Of a DNA stretch of 39,259 nt, positions 15,643 to 22,424 are shown piece by piece. Origin of the DNA: Paracoccaceae bacterium (GTDB lineage: Bacteria; Pseudomonadota; Alphaproteobacteria; Rhodospirillales; Rhodospirillaceae); contig JAGREB010000034.1 of NCBI GenBank assembly GCA_020446775.1, positions 1 through 39,259 of the forward strand, written 5' to 3'. The notes beneath the pieces were generated by a model. The model was not told where the DNA came from. It made no database searches and saw nothing but the letters and a program-made list of their open reading frames with translations. Numbering within the stretch: the stretch's first letter is position 1; the number at the start of each line of letters is the position of its first letter. The position numbers and the translations under genes are program-made.

Positions 15643-16093
15643 TTCTTCCACCTCCTGGCCATGGCGACAGCACGCGCGGCCCACGCCTCGATTTCAGACA
15701 GCGCCATGCGCCCGCAGGCTTCGGCATCGACAATGCGCGCCACCATCACCAGGTAATCGCACATCAGCCCGATGGTGCTGTCGCCGCCACGCTCGTCGAT
15801 GTATCGATAAAAAAACCCTTGATCGCCTCGCGCACCGCCAGCGCGTCAAGCACACCCATCTGCGCCATGGCGAGCACCGGATCTGGCTTGACGATGCAAC
15901 GCTCCGCATAAGCCATGATGGCCTGATCGTTGTCGATCAGCGCCATGCCGCCGCCAGAACGTACCCAGGTCTGCGGCTCACCGAGCAGGAACACCTCTTT
16001 CCCGGTCGGCTCGCGCAACTCGATCGCGGTAATCGGCACACCGTCACCGCCGATGATCGGCTTGCGCAGCGACACGGTTGTCTTGTCGCTCAT
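15639..16093 (-). CDS. Tail assembly chaperone, -1 frameshift product
   Basis: Predicted fusion of the first 95 residues of the gp41-like protein with 56 residues read in the -1 frame. The shift occurs on GGT TTT TTT ATC (plus-strand 15806-15817): after slipping back one base the reading continues Tyr-Arg-Tyr-Ile-Asp-Glu and runs open to a TGA that overlaps the tape-measure ATG. The extension has a clear protein-like pattern (IGLMCDYLVMVARIVDAEAC, LSEIEAWAARAVAMARRWKK). This corresponds to lambda gpGT and Mu gp41-gp42-type chaperones, made as a minor product and needed to fold the tape measure and recruit tube subunits. The slip and the extension are read directly; its use in vivo is inferred. 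Confidence 0.82.
15764..16093 (-). CDS. Tail assembly chaperone, unshifted product (Mu gp41-like)
   Basis: 109 residues. The start ATG 16093 has a strong GGAGGGTGAG site. The sequence TVSLRKPIIGGDGVPITAIE and ELREPTGKEVFLLGEPQTW is the standard N-terminal strand-rich pattern of the Mu-like tail assembly chaperone family (gp41/TAC). The C-terminus of the zero-frame product, FIDTSTSVAATAPSG, is short and unlike the family, as expected when the true second part is reached by frameshift. It lies between the tail tube and tape-measure genes. It would be the abundant form, with the shifted form minor. Confidence 0.88.
   Translation of the reverse strand: MSDKTTVSLRKPIIGGDGVPITAIELREPTGKEVFLLGEPQTWVRSGGGMALIDNDQAIMAYAERCIVKPDPVLAMAQMGVLDALAVREAIKGFFIDTSTSVAATAPSG
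15809..15818 (-). promoter_or_regulatory. Slippery run for -1 ribosomal frameshift
   Basis: Seven T residues in the message (A7 at 15809-15815 on the plus strand) preceded by GGG, read in the zero frame as GGT TTT TTT ATC. Two tandem Phe codons can re-pair in the -1 frame without loss of anticodon match. The open -1 frame downstream ends exactly at the next gene. A downstream stem-loop stimulator was not confirmed by eye. Confidence 0.8.
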
Positions 16094-16127
16094 CGTCTCA
16101 CCCTCCTGCCTTGCAGCGACTGCGCGA

Positions 16128-16514
16128 TCAGCCGACCAGCGGCCGATAGTTCGGCCCCGCGATCATCACGCCATCGACTTCTCCGGTGGACAGGTTGAGT
16201 TTCGGCGTGCCGACGAAGCGGGCGCCGGTGAACATATGCGTGCGCGCGTTATCTTCCTCGGCGATCGTCACGTCGATCTTGCACTTGCGCAGCTTCTCCG
16301 ACCACGCAATGCCGCAGCCATTGCGAAACTTGATGTCGGCCACATACAGTTTCGGTTTCGCCATGTAGCACGGCGACCCGTCCTGATTCGCCTTGTGCTC
16401 GATTTCGGTATTGGCGACTTCGAGCGTGATTTCCGCCTCGGTCGGCGTCAGGCGCTCGCCATCGACGGTGATCGACACGATGCCGCCGAAGCTGTCGCAG
16501 CAATTATCAGCCAT
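16128..16514 (-). CDS. Tail tube protein (Mu gp40-like)
   Basis: 128 residues. The pattern IVSITVDGERLTPTEAEITL near the N-terminus, then a VANTEIEHKANQDGSPCYMA region and a C-terminal FTGARFVGTPKLNLSTGEVD followed by VMIAGPNY, matches the Mu-like tail tube family. The protein polymerises as hexameric rings inside the sheath. Five cysteines are present, two adjacent near the N-terminus (DNCCD), which is odd for a cytoplasmically assembled tube and could reflect metal binding or disulfides after release. It sits between the sheath and chaperone genes with hairpins in the upstream gap. Confidence 0.9.
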   Translation of the reverse strand: MADNCCDSFGGIVSITVDGERLTPTEAEITLEVANTEIEHKANQDGSPCYMAKPKLYVADIKFRNGCGIAWSEKLRKCKIDVTIAEEDNARTHMFTGARFVGTPKLNLSTGEVDGVMIAGPNYRPLVG

Positions 16515-16549
16515 AGCTCAAAAACCCCGTTTCAAAACGAATGGAAAGC

Positions 16550-16572
16550 GGCGCGGCCGTGATGGCCGCGCC
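16550..16572. other. Perfect 9-bp hairpin between sheath and tube genes
   Basis: GGCGCGGCC and GGCCGCGCC flank the loop GTGAT, six bases beyond the sheath stop codon in the minus direction. A weaker CGTTT/AAACG pair follows, and the tube start is about 40 bases away. There is no clean T-tract. A role in message stability or stoichiometry is plausible. Confidence 0.6.
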
Positions 16573-16578
16573 GAATGA

Positions 16579-18087
16579 TCAGATCGCCACCTGCACGGTG
16601 TCACCGGCCGGCGACGCATATTGCAGGAACGCGGTGACGTTGGCCGCGAACACCCGCAACTGATTGACCACGTCGAACGGCAGATAGGCGTTGAGCCGCG
16701 TCGCGTTGTTCGGATCGCGCTCCACCACCACATACTTAGCGAACAGATCGACATTTTCGAGCACGCCCAGCGCGACCAAGTCGGTGTAGGCATGGATCAG
16801 CGTGTCGCGCACCGATTTCGGCGTCGCGATGGTCGAGACGTTGAAAGGATTTTCATCCGCCAGCGCCTGCCGGCCGTGCCGATCGCTGACGACGCCGCGC
16901 GTGTAGCGCGTGGCGAACATCAGTTGAAACATGGTTTCGACGTCGCGGAACGTCGCGTCCGGCACACCGGAATCGGACGTTTGATAGGTCGTGACAATGC
17001 GGTCGATCGCGACCTGTCCATCGGCGCGCACCACGCAACCGGCGATGCCATCAGCATAGAGTGCCTGGCGATCGGCCTTGCCAAACCACAGCGCGCGATC
17101 GGCTGGCGGCAGCACACCGGACAGGATCAGCGTCTGTAGCGGGCGCGAGACTTCCGGCGCGTCGCTCAGGTGCAGCGCCGCCTGGCCGCCGAGCGCCGCG
17201 GCGTATTCCCATTCCGGCGTCGGCGCGCGCTGCAGGCCGAGGATGCTTGCATGCGGGTCATTGCGGCCGTTGCCGAATGACACCAGTGCCGACAGCGTGC
17301 CGAACTGCGCCGTGAAATAGTGGCCATAAAGCTGCTGCGCCGGCGACCAGCGCCCCGACGAGTCGTCGAGGAAATCACGCACCGCGTTGAGCGAAGTAGC
17401 GTCCGAATAAGGACCCGCAATGAAATCGAACTCGTCGTCGCCGAGATTGGCCAGCGGCGTGATCAGGTCCGGCACACCGGTGGCGCCGGTCAACGCCACC
17501 ACAGTGCAGTTCGCGGCCGTCAACGCATTCGGCTCGTCAGCGGCAAAGGTGACCTCCTGGTCATTGCCGAGCGTGCCATTATGCCGCGCGGTGACATTGA
17601 CCTTTTCCGCCGTGACGCCATCGACGGCGGCCGTCACCGGAAGGTTGGCCGCGTTGATGGTCGCCGCAATCTTGGTCGCGACCTGCGCCCCGGTATCAGC
17701 CGCGTTGATCTGGAACGTCAGCCGGCGACCCATGACATGCAGCACGCCGGCACCGGTGACGCCGGGCGCCGACATCGTGATCGAGCCGACCGCCGCCGCG
17801 CCGGCGGGATCGGCCAGCGCGAGCGCCCAAATCGGCTGATTGGGCGCGTTGCGGCGCGCGATCGCGCACATCGCCGCCAGCATCGAGCCGATGCCAAAAA
17901 AGGCGTTGGCCTCGCGCTGGCTCTGGATCGGGCCGATCACTTTGCCGGATTCGGCACTGCCGGCGGCGGTTTTCTGGCCGACCAGCAAGAGGCGGGCCTG
18001 ATTTTCGTAAGGCGAGCCGCCGGAATTGATTTCGGCATACCAGAACGGAACCAACTGGTTCCCGGGAATTGCGTTGAAAGACACCAT
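16579..18087 (-). CDS. Contractile tail sheath protein (Mu gp39-like)
   Basis: 502 residues. Sheath motifs are clear: the N-terminal FNAIPGNQLVPFWYAEINSG with YENQARLLLVGQKTAAGSAE, the central DEFDFIAGPYSDATSLNAV and the C-terminal VSTIATPKSVRDTLIHAYTD and DLVALGVLENVDLFAKYVVV. Residues about 100-200 form an inserted Ig-like surface domain rich in Ala, Thr and Val. The protein makes the outer contractile tube of a myovirus, so this phage has a contractile tail. It is preceded by DUF2635, the usual neighbour in Mu-like tails, and followed by a GC-rich hairpin and the tube gene. Confidence 0.93.
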   Translation of the reverse strand: MVSFNAIPGNQLVPFWYAEINSGGSPYENQARLLLVGQKTAAGSAESGKVIGPIQSQREANAFFGIGSMLAAMCAIARRNAPNQPIWALALADPAGAAAVGSITMSAPGVTGAGVLHVMGRRLTFQINAADTGAQVATKIAATINAANLPVTAAVDGVTAEKVNVTARHNGTLGNDQEVTFAADEPNALTAANCTVVALTGATGVPDLITPLANLGDDEFDFIAGPYSDATSLNAVRDFLDDSSGRWSPAQQLYGHYFTAQFGTLSALVSFGNGRNDPHASILGLQRAPTPEWEYAAALGGQAALHLSDAPEVSRPLQTLILSGVLPPADRALWFGKADRQALYADGIAGCVVRADGQVAIDRIVTTYQTSDSGVPDATFRDVETMFQLMFATRYTRGVVSDRHGRQALADENPFNVSTIATPKSVRDTLIHAYTDLVALGVLENVDLFAKYVVVERDPNNATRLNAYLPFDVVNQLRVFAANVTAFLQYASPAGDTVQVAI

Positions 18088-18164
18088 CGAGACAAGACTC
18101 CATGTTCGCCGCGCGGCGCGCCGCCGGCGAGATCAGGCAGAGAAGTGAAAGAACATCGCCGGCG

Positions 18165-18386
18165 TCAGTCGGCGGTCGGCTCAGGGCGGCGCTTGCGCGG
18201 GCGATCGACGGCGTCGGCAACCGGCGTCGCGTCGATCACGTCACCGTCCCGCAAGCGGCGCATCCAGTAGGGCACCGCCTGTTTCCACTCGCCAAGCGCC
18301 GACAGCGGAACATGGGTTTCGGGATCGCGCACCAGCACCGGTGCACCATCGGCGCCAAGCGCCGGCTTCAAGAAAAAATTTGTCAT
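18165..18386 (-). CDS. DUF2635 protein (Mu gp38-like)
   Basis: 73 residues with the family pattern LVRDPETHVPLSALGEWKQA then PYWMRRLRDGDVI. The C-terminus is short and basic (RPRKRRPEP). DUF2635 proteins lie beside the sheath gene in Mu-like tails; their function is unproven, probably tail assembly. The 77-base gap before the sheath contains GC-rich symmetric sequence (around 18106-18124) but no clear promoter. It starts three bases after the preceding gene stops. Confidence 0.85.
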   Translation of the reverse strand: MTNFFLKPALGADGAPVLVRDPETHVPLSALGEWKQAVPYWMRRLRDGDVIDATPVADAVDRPRKRRPEPTAD

Positions 18387-18389
18387 GCG

Positions 18390-19151
18390 TCACTCATCAA
18401 GGTTGTCGGCCGACGCTTCGATCGGCTTGGTATCAGACACACCCGGCTGCGGTGCCAGCGTCAGGCCGACACGATCGATCGGCACACGCAACGGCATCAC
18501 CGGCGTGGCGGCAGCAACGCCTCGCGCCAGATCGGCGAGATAGGTGGAAACGCCGAGCGCTTGCGCGATCTCGCGCAAGCCGGCCGGCAACCGATCGAGG
18601 CCGGCCGGCATCGTCGCCGGCGCAGCATCGTAACAGCTTTCCTTGACACGGATGCGCCCGCGCAAGGTGCGCCGCGCGATCCGGATCGCTTCCTCGCCCG
18701 AACGCTGCACCGATGATACCCACTCTGCGAAGGGCAGCTTGACCATCTTGCGGAATAGCGATCCGGTCGGCCCGCCGTGCAGGCAAAAGAACACCTGTTC
18801 CTCAAGCGCATCGAGCTGCGCTTCGCTCGCCGCATCGGTATCGGCGAAATCGACGACGGGGCCGCCGTCCGCCGAAAACTGCTGCACAACTGACAGTTCA
18901 AACACCAGATCGACCTCGCCGAAATAGAACTGCGGCCCGGCCTGCGCGATCTTGTTAAGCGAGGAATCCTCGGTGAAAACGCCGATCAGAGGCCGCCGCT
19001 CATCGGCGCCGAGATCGTCGATCGGATCGATGCGCGAGTCAGACACATATTGCGCCGCCAGGGTCGGCCATGCCGGCGCAGGCTCGGCGAGCAGCGAAGA
19101 TGGCCGTAAGGCCTCAAGCGTGCACAGCCGCAAGAAGGTTCGCGCCAGCAT
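18390..19151 (-). CDS. Head-tail or tail-terminator protein, unknown family
   Basis: 253 residues. The position, between the short connector protein and DUF2635/sheath, is where Mu gp37-type tail terminator or completion proteins lie. The sequence shows alpha/beta character: RRPLIGVFTEDSSLNKIA near residue 52, a QFYFGEVDLVFELSVVQQFS strand pair, DAASEAQLDALEEQVFFCLH and a helical segment VSSVQRSGEEAIRIARRTLR. The VDLVFELSVV segment resembles the Mu gp37/DUF1834 style of tail completion proteins but the match is not firm. It is coupled to both neighbours with gaps of one to three bases. Confidence 0.6.
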   Translation of the reverse strand: MLARTFLRLCTLEALRPSSLLAEPAPAWPTLAAQYVSDSRIDPIDDLGADERRPLIGVFTEDSSLNKIAQAGPQFYFGEVDLVFELSVVQQFSADGGPVVDFADTDAASEAQLDALEEQVFFCLHGGPTGSLFRKMVKLPFAEWVSSVQRSGEEAIRIARRTLRGRIRVKESCYDAAPATMPAGLDRLPAGLREIAQALGVSTYLADLARGVAAATPVMPLRVPIDRVGLTLAPQPGVSDTKPIEASADNLDE

Positions 19152-19152
19152 G

Positions 19153-19548
19153 TCAGGCCCCGTTCAAGCTGATCCGGACAAAGCCCGGCGTCGATGGCAA
19201 CACCTCGAAAATCCGATACAGCGTCTCGGCTTCCTGCCGCCAAACCAGATCACCAACGCTTGGCCGGTACGGCAGGCGCGAGAGCTGCAGCGAGATATAA
19301 GGCCGCGTCGTCGAGTGCCCGGCGCGCTCGGGTTGCACGCCGACTTGATGAAACGGCCCGGCACCGGCGCGCGCCGCAGGATCGCCCCACACCGCCAGCG
19401 CGGTGACGACGGGCCGCGAGTCATCGACGACGCGCGGCGCATTGCGGTCGGCCTGGTGTTTCATCGGCCGAAACTCGAAAGCCTCGCCGTGCACCTTGTC
19501 ATGCGTCACCGCCGCGACAGCCGCGAGACGCGCAAACGGTGACGCCAT
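19153..19548 (-). CDS. Head-tail connector-like protein
   Basis: 131 residues. The region after residue 85 has strand-rich pattern ISLQLSRLPYRPSVGDLVWR and ETLYRIFEVLPSTPGFVRIS, resembling small beta-barrel head-tail attachment proteins (stopper or gpFII-like) that bind the connector. The N-terminal half, FARLAAVAAVTHDKVHGEAF and EFRPMKHQADRNAP, is typical of related phage proteins of this length. Its place after the DUF2190 cement gene and before a probable tail terminator agrees. No search could be run; this is a position- and fold-based guess. Confidence 0.6.
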   Translation of the reverse strand: MASPFARLAAVAAVTHDKVHGEAFEFRPMKHQADRNAPRVVDDSRPVVTALAVWGDPAARAGAGPFHQVGVQPERAGHSTTRPYISLQLSRLPYRPSVGDLVWRQEAETLYRIFEVLPSTPGFVRISLNGA

Positions 19549-19563
19549 GACAACGATCCCCGA

Positions 19564-19905
19564 TTAGCCGATCGCCGGGCCGACCTTCACCGTCCCGACC
19601 GCGTCACCCGAAGCCGCCGCGGCAACGGCCACGCCGACGCGCGTATTGGCGGTCGCCGTCTTGGTGAAATTCTTGGCGGCGGCATCCCAGTAAAGGATAT
19701 CGCCCTGCACCCAGGCTGCACCGGCCGCCTTCGGCACATCCTCGAACACGCCCGTGGTCTTGATCTCGACATCGGCGCCGGCGGCGGCGTCGGTGACGCA
19801 CACGCCGAAAAGCGCAGCGCCGATCAGCACCGCCTGGCCGCTGGTGACACCGCCAGCCGGTGCGGTCACCGTCAGCGTGTCACCATGTTTCACGTAGTTT
19901 TTCAT
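19564..19905 (-). CDS. DUF2190 capsid cement-like protein
   Basis: 113 residues: MKNYVKHGDTLTVTAPAGGV, then TSGQAVLIGAALFGVCVTDA, VEIKTTGVFEDVPKAAGAAW, VQGDILYWDAAAKNFTKTAT and RVGVAVAAAASGDAVGTVKV. This ordered pattern is DUF2190, a beta-rich protein that decorates or cements the outer capsid in many lambda-like and Mu-like phages. It follows the major capsid gene after a hairpin, the usual place. The assignment is strong. Confidence 0.92.
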   Translation of the reverse strand: MKNYVKHGDTLTVTAPAGGVTSGQAVLIGAALFGVCVTDAAAGADVEIKTTGVFEDVPKAAGAAWVQGDILYWDAAAKNFTKTATANTRVGVAVAAAASGDAVGTVKVGPAIG

Positions 19906-19938
19906 CGCTCGAATTCCTGAAAAGCGGTTGCAACGCAG

Positions 19939-19966
19939 AGCGGCCGGCGCATCAGCACCGGCCGCT
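19939..19966. other. Perfect 9-bp hairpin after the major capsid gene
   Basis: AGCGGCCGG and CCGGCCGCT are separated by a ten-base loop, 26 bases beyond the capsid stop in the minus direction. No T-tract follows directly. It may protect or partly terminate the abundant capsid message before the DUF2190 gene. Confidence 0.6.
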
Positions 19967-19991
19967 ATTCGAAGGGGGGTGAAATCCCGAA

Positions 19992-21668
19992 CTAGACGCC
20001 GGGATTCTTGTACATGCCGCGCCAGTCGATCGCCTTGGCCGCGAAATCGAGCCGGCCCTTGACCTCGACGCCGTCGATCTCAAATCCGAGACGCTGTTCA
20101 GTGAACAGGCCTTCCTCGCCTTCGAGATAGGCATACTCGATGGTGTCGATCGTCGCCGGGTCGGCGAACAGATACCAGGCATTGCCGGTCAGCCGCGCTT
20201 CGGTGATCTGCGTCATCGATCCGGCGAACGGGTTCACCTTCGCGCCTTCCTGCGGATAGAGCGTGGTCGCGAGGAACTGCTGCGCCTCGGTTTCCTTGTC
20301 CGGCGACACCACGAGATAAGCCGGCGTCAGGTTGAGCGGGTCGGCATCCGCCGCCTTGGCCGCAAAGCCCTTCTGCTTGCGCATCGCAGCCCGGCCGGCG
20401 TTGAGCGCCGCCACGTCGATCGCCGCGCCGGTGCCGAGATTGCCGTGATTGGCGTGGAACAGCGCCGTTCCGTCGCCCATCGCGGCATTGGTCAGAATGA
20501 TCGACCAGAACAGCGAGGCCTCGGTTTCCGCCGCCGCACGGCCGAGCAGCATCGGCAGGCGATCGAAGGCGCCGAGATCGTCGTTGATCAGAGTCTGCCG
20601 GGTGATCGCGACGATGCGGCCATAGGTGGACAGCGCATACTGCTCGGCGCTGTCCGCCAGCGCCGCATGGCTGTATTCGCCGCCCTCCTGCACCTTCTTG
20701 AACTGCGGCAGGTTCGAGAGCTGCATCACCGCCCGCGATTTGAAGTCCGGCGCATTGCTCTGGCGCGCCAGCTTCTTCCAGTGCTGCGGCGCCGTCTCGT
20801 AAGCGTTGCGCAGGCGCTTGGCCACGACGTTGGCGAGAATGTTCGGGAAGTCCGACGTGGACATCATGCCACCGCCCGAACGCAAGCCGGTGTCGAGATT
20901 GAGCAGCCGGGTTGCCAGTTCCATGCGGCCGAGTCCGCGCATCCGCTGGCCCGTGGTCTGCTCGACGAAAGCGCGGCCCATTTCGAGCAGCGACATGCCG
21001 CGCCACTGCCGCGCCGCATCGTCAAGTTGCACCGACGCCGGATTGGCGCGATGCTGGATCGCGACCTCGACCGCCGCGCGGATGGTGTCGCCCTCATCCT
21101 GCAGGATTTCGACGCGCGGATTGAGCGGCGGCGTGGCCGAGCGCGCCGCGACCGCATCGAGCACCAGGCCGCGCACCTTATCGAGCGAGATCCCGGCGGC
21201 GATGTGCTGCGAGGCGAAGTCGGCCGGCATGCCGTGGCGGATCGCAAGGGCGATGATCTCGCCGCTGCGGGCACGCTCCGCATCGATCGCCGCGCGCGTC
21301 GAATCGGCCGGCGTCGGCGACGGCGATGCGGATTCGGCGGTGCGGATTTCCTCCGCTTTCGCGGTCACCTGGCGCAACAGGTCGGCATGCTCGGTTTCGA
21401 TGGCGCGGATTTCATCCGGCGTCATGCCATCCTTGACGGATGCAAGCTTCGCAGCGGCGCGTGCGACAAGATCGGAGTGCTCGGCGCGCAGCGCGACCAG
21501 CGCCGGCGTGGCCTGATAGATCAGGGACGTGAGCACATCGTGGCCGGCCACGTGCGCGGCCGAGACATGGGCGAGCGGCGCGGCGAAAGCGTCGGCCGAG
21601 AGCAGAAACATGCTGGCGGCGATGGCAGCACCGACCACAAGCATCAGGATGGATTTCGAGAACTTCAT
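19992..21668 (-). CDS. Major capsid protein with signal-peptide-like leader
   Basis: 558 residues from ATG 21668, preceded by GAGAG. Residues about 250-555 are a HK97-fold capsid protein in the style of gpT / protease-capsid fusion families: SDFPNILANVVAKRLRNAYE, VQEGGEYSHAALADSAEQYA, YGRIVAITRQTLINDDLGAF, LFHANHGNLGTGAAIDVAAL, and YLEGEEGLFTEQRLGFEIDG. Residues about 50-240 are helical and scaffold-like, ending in the LDKVRGLVLDAVAARSATPP segment seen in fusion-type homologues. Residues 1-29 look like a Sec signal peptide: Lys2 and Lys5, a hydrophobic core ILMLVVGAAIAASMFLLS, and an AFA cleavage site. A leader on a capsid protein is very unusual. In related phages the protease and capsid form one polypeptide; here they are separate genes. 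Confidence 0.88.
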   Translation of the reverse strand: MKFSKSILMLVVGAAIAASMFLLSADAFAAPLAHVSAAHVAGHDVLTSLIYQATPALVALRAEHSDLVARAAAKLASVKDGMTPDEIRAIETEHADLLRQVTAKAEEIRTAESASPSPTPADSTRAAIDAERARSGEIIALAIRHGMPADFASQHIAAGISLDKVRGLVLDAVAARSATPPLNPRVEILQDEGDTIRAAVEVAIQHRANPASVQLDDAARQWRGMSLLEMGRAFVEQTTGQRMRGLGRMELATRLLNLDTGLRSGGGMMSTSDFPNILANVVAKRLRNAYETAPQHWKKLARQSNAPDFKSRAVMQLSNLPQFKKVQEGGEYSHAALADSAEQYALSTYGRIVAITRQTLINDDLGAFDRLPMLLGRAAAETEASLFWSIILTNAAMGDGTALFHANHGNLGTGAAIDVAALNAGRAAMRKQKGFAAKAADADPLNLTPAYLVVSPDKETEAQQFLATTLYPQEGAKVNPFAGSMTQITEARLTGNAWYLFADPATIDTIEYAYLEGEEGLFTEQRLGFEIDGVEVKGRLDFAAKAIDWRGMYKNPGV

Positions 21669-21767
21669 CGAATATCTCTCATTTTGCGGATGGCCGGGGC
21701 AAAACGCCGTGATCCTGCGGCCCCGACCGAGCGCAGGTGACAAATCAAGGAAGAAAGAAAAGCGCAG

Positions 21768-22424
21768 CTAGGGCTGCAGCGCCCTCATGCGCATGCGAGC
21801 AAGCGCCGCGTCGGCATGCGTGCGGGTTTCGCGAATGATCTCGCAAGGATACTGATCGAGATCGGCCCGCCGGGTTTGTGCTGCAGGATCGGCCGGCACG
21901 GTCACGAACGAAATCTCGTAAGGCGTCCACTTCGTCACGATGCGCTTTTCGACCTCGCCGGCCTTCTCAGGCGCAACCACCCGCACCTCGTTGATCGCGT
22001 AACCGACCGATACGTTGCGAATGATCCCTTCAGACACCAGGCCGAACATGCGATCGGCGCGCTCGTCGAGGCCTTTGCTCGGAAAGCGGATCAGCGCCCG
22101 CCCCTCACTGCCGGCGATCCACGCCCGCTCCACGACGCCGACCTGCGAGGCCGTCGTGTAGGCGGAATGGCTGTCGAGCGCCGGCCCGCAGGCATTGAGG
22201 CGATCTAGATCGATCGCCTGGCGCGAGACGGTGAGGATTTCATCGAACGGGATCGACGTATCCCAGCCGATCCAGCGCCGGCGACGCACCGCGGCGCCGC
22301 TGGTGAACGTCACCTCGACGGTGCGCTTGTCGGCATCGATCGAGCCGAGCGGCGCCGCGCGGGTCTGCATTGGCAGAATGTGCGGATCGACCGCATCACT
22401 TTGCGGCTTTTGCAGGTTTGACAT
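21768..22424 (-). CDS. Prohead protease (S78/HK97-like)
   Basis: 218 residues from ATG 22424 (GAGG 11 bases upstream), overlapping the portal gene end by 29 bases. The pattern fits the protease half of protease-capsid fusion proteins: AAPLGSIDADKRTVEVTFTS, DRLNACGPALDSHSAYTTAS with the catalytic His, and SEGIIRNVSVGYAINEV with the catalytic Ser, then WTPYEISFVTVPADPAAQTR. It would cleave scaffold during prohead maturation. The C-terminal 30 residues are basic and variable. A stop codon and about 100 bases separate it from the capsid gene, unlike the fused arrangement in relatives. Confidence 0.88.
   Translation of the reverse strand: MSNLQKPQSDAVDPHILPMQTRAAPLGSIDADKRTVEVTFTSGAAVRRRRWIGWDTSIPFDEILTVSRQAIDLDRLNACGPALDSHSAYTTASQVGVVERAWIAGSEGRALIRFPSKGLDERADRMFGLVSEGIIRNVSVGYAINEVRVVAPEKAGEVEKRIVTKWTPYEISFVTVPADPAAQTRRADLDQYPCEIIRETRTHADAALARMRMRALQP

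Noticed and set aside
13858-15756. Long plus-strand ORF of 632 codons
   Set aside because: Antisense to the tape-measure gene, which has a strong ribosome binding site and the expected neighbours.
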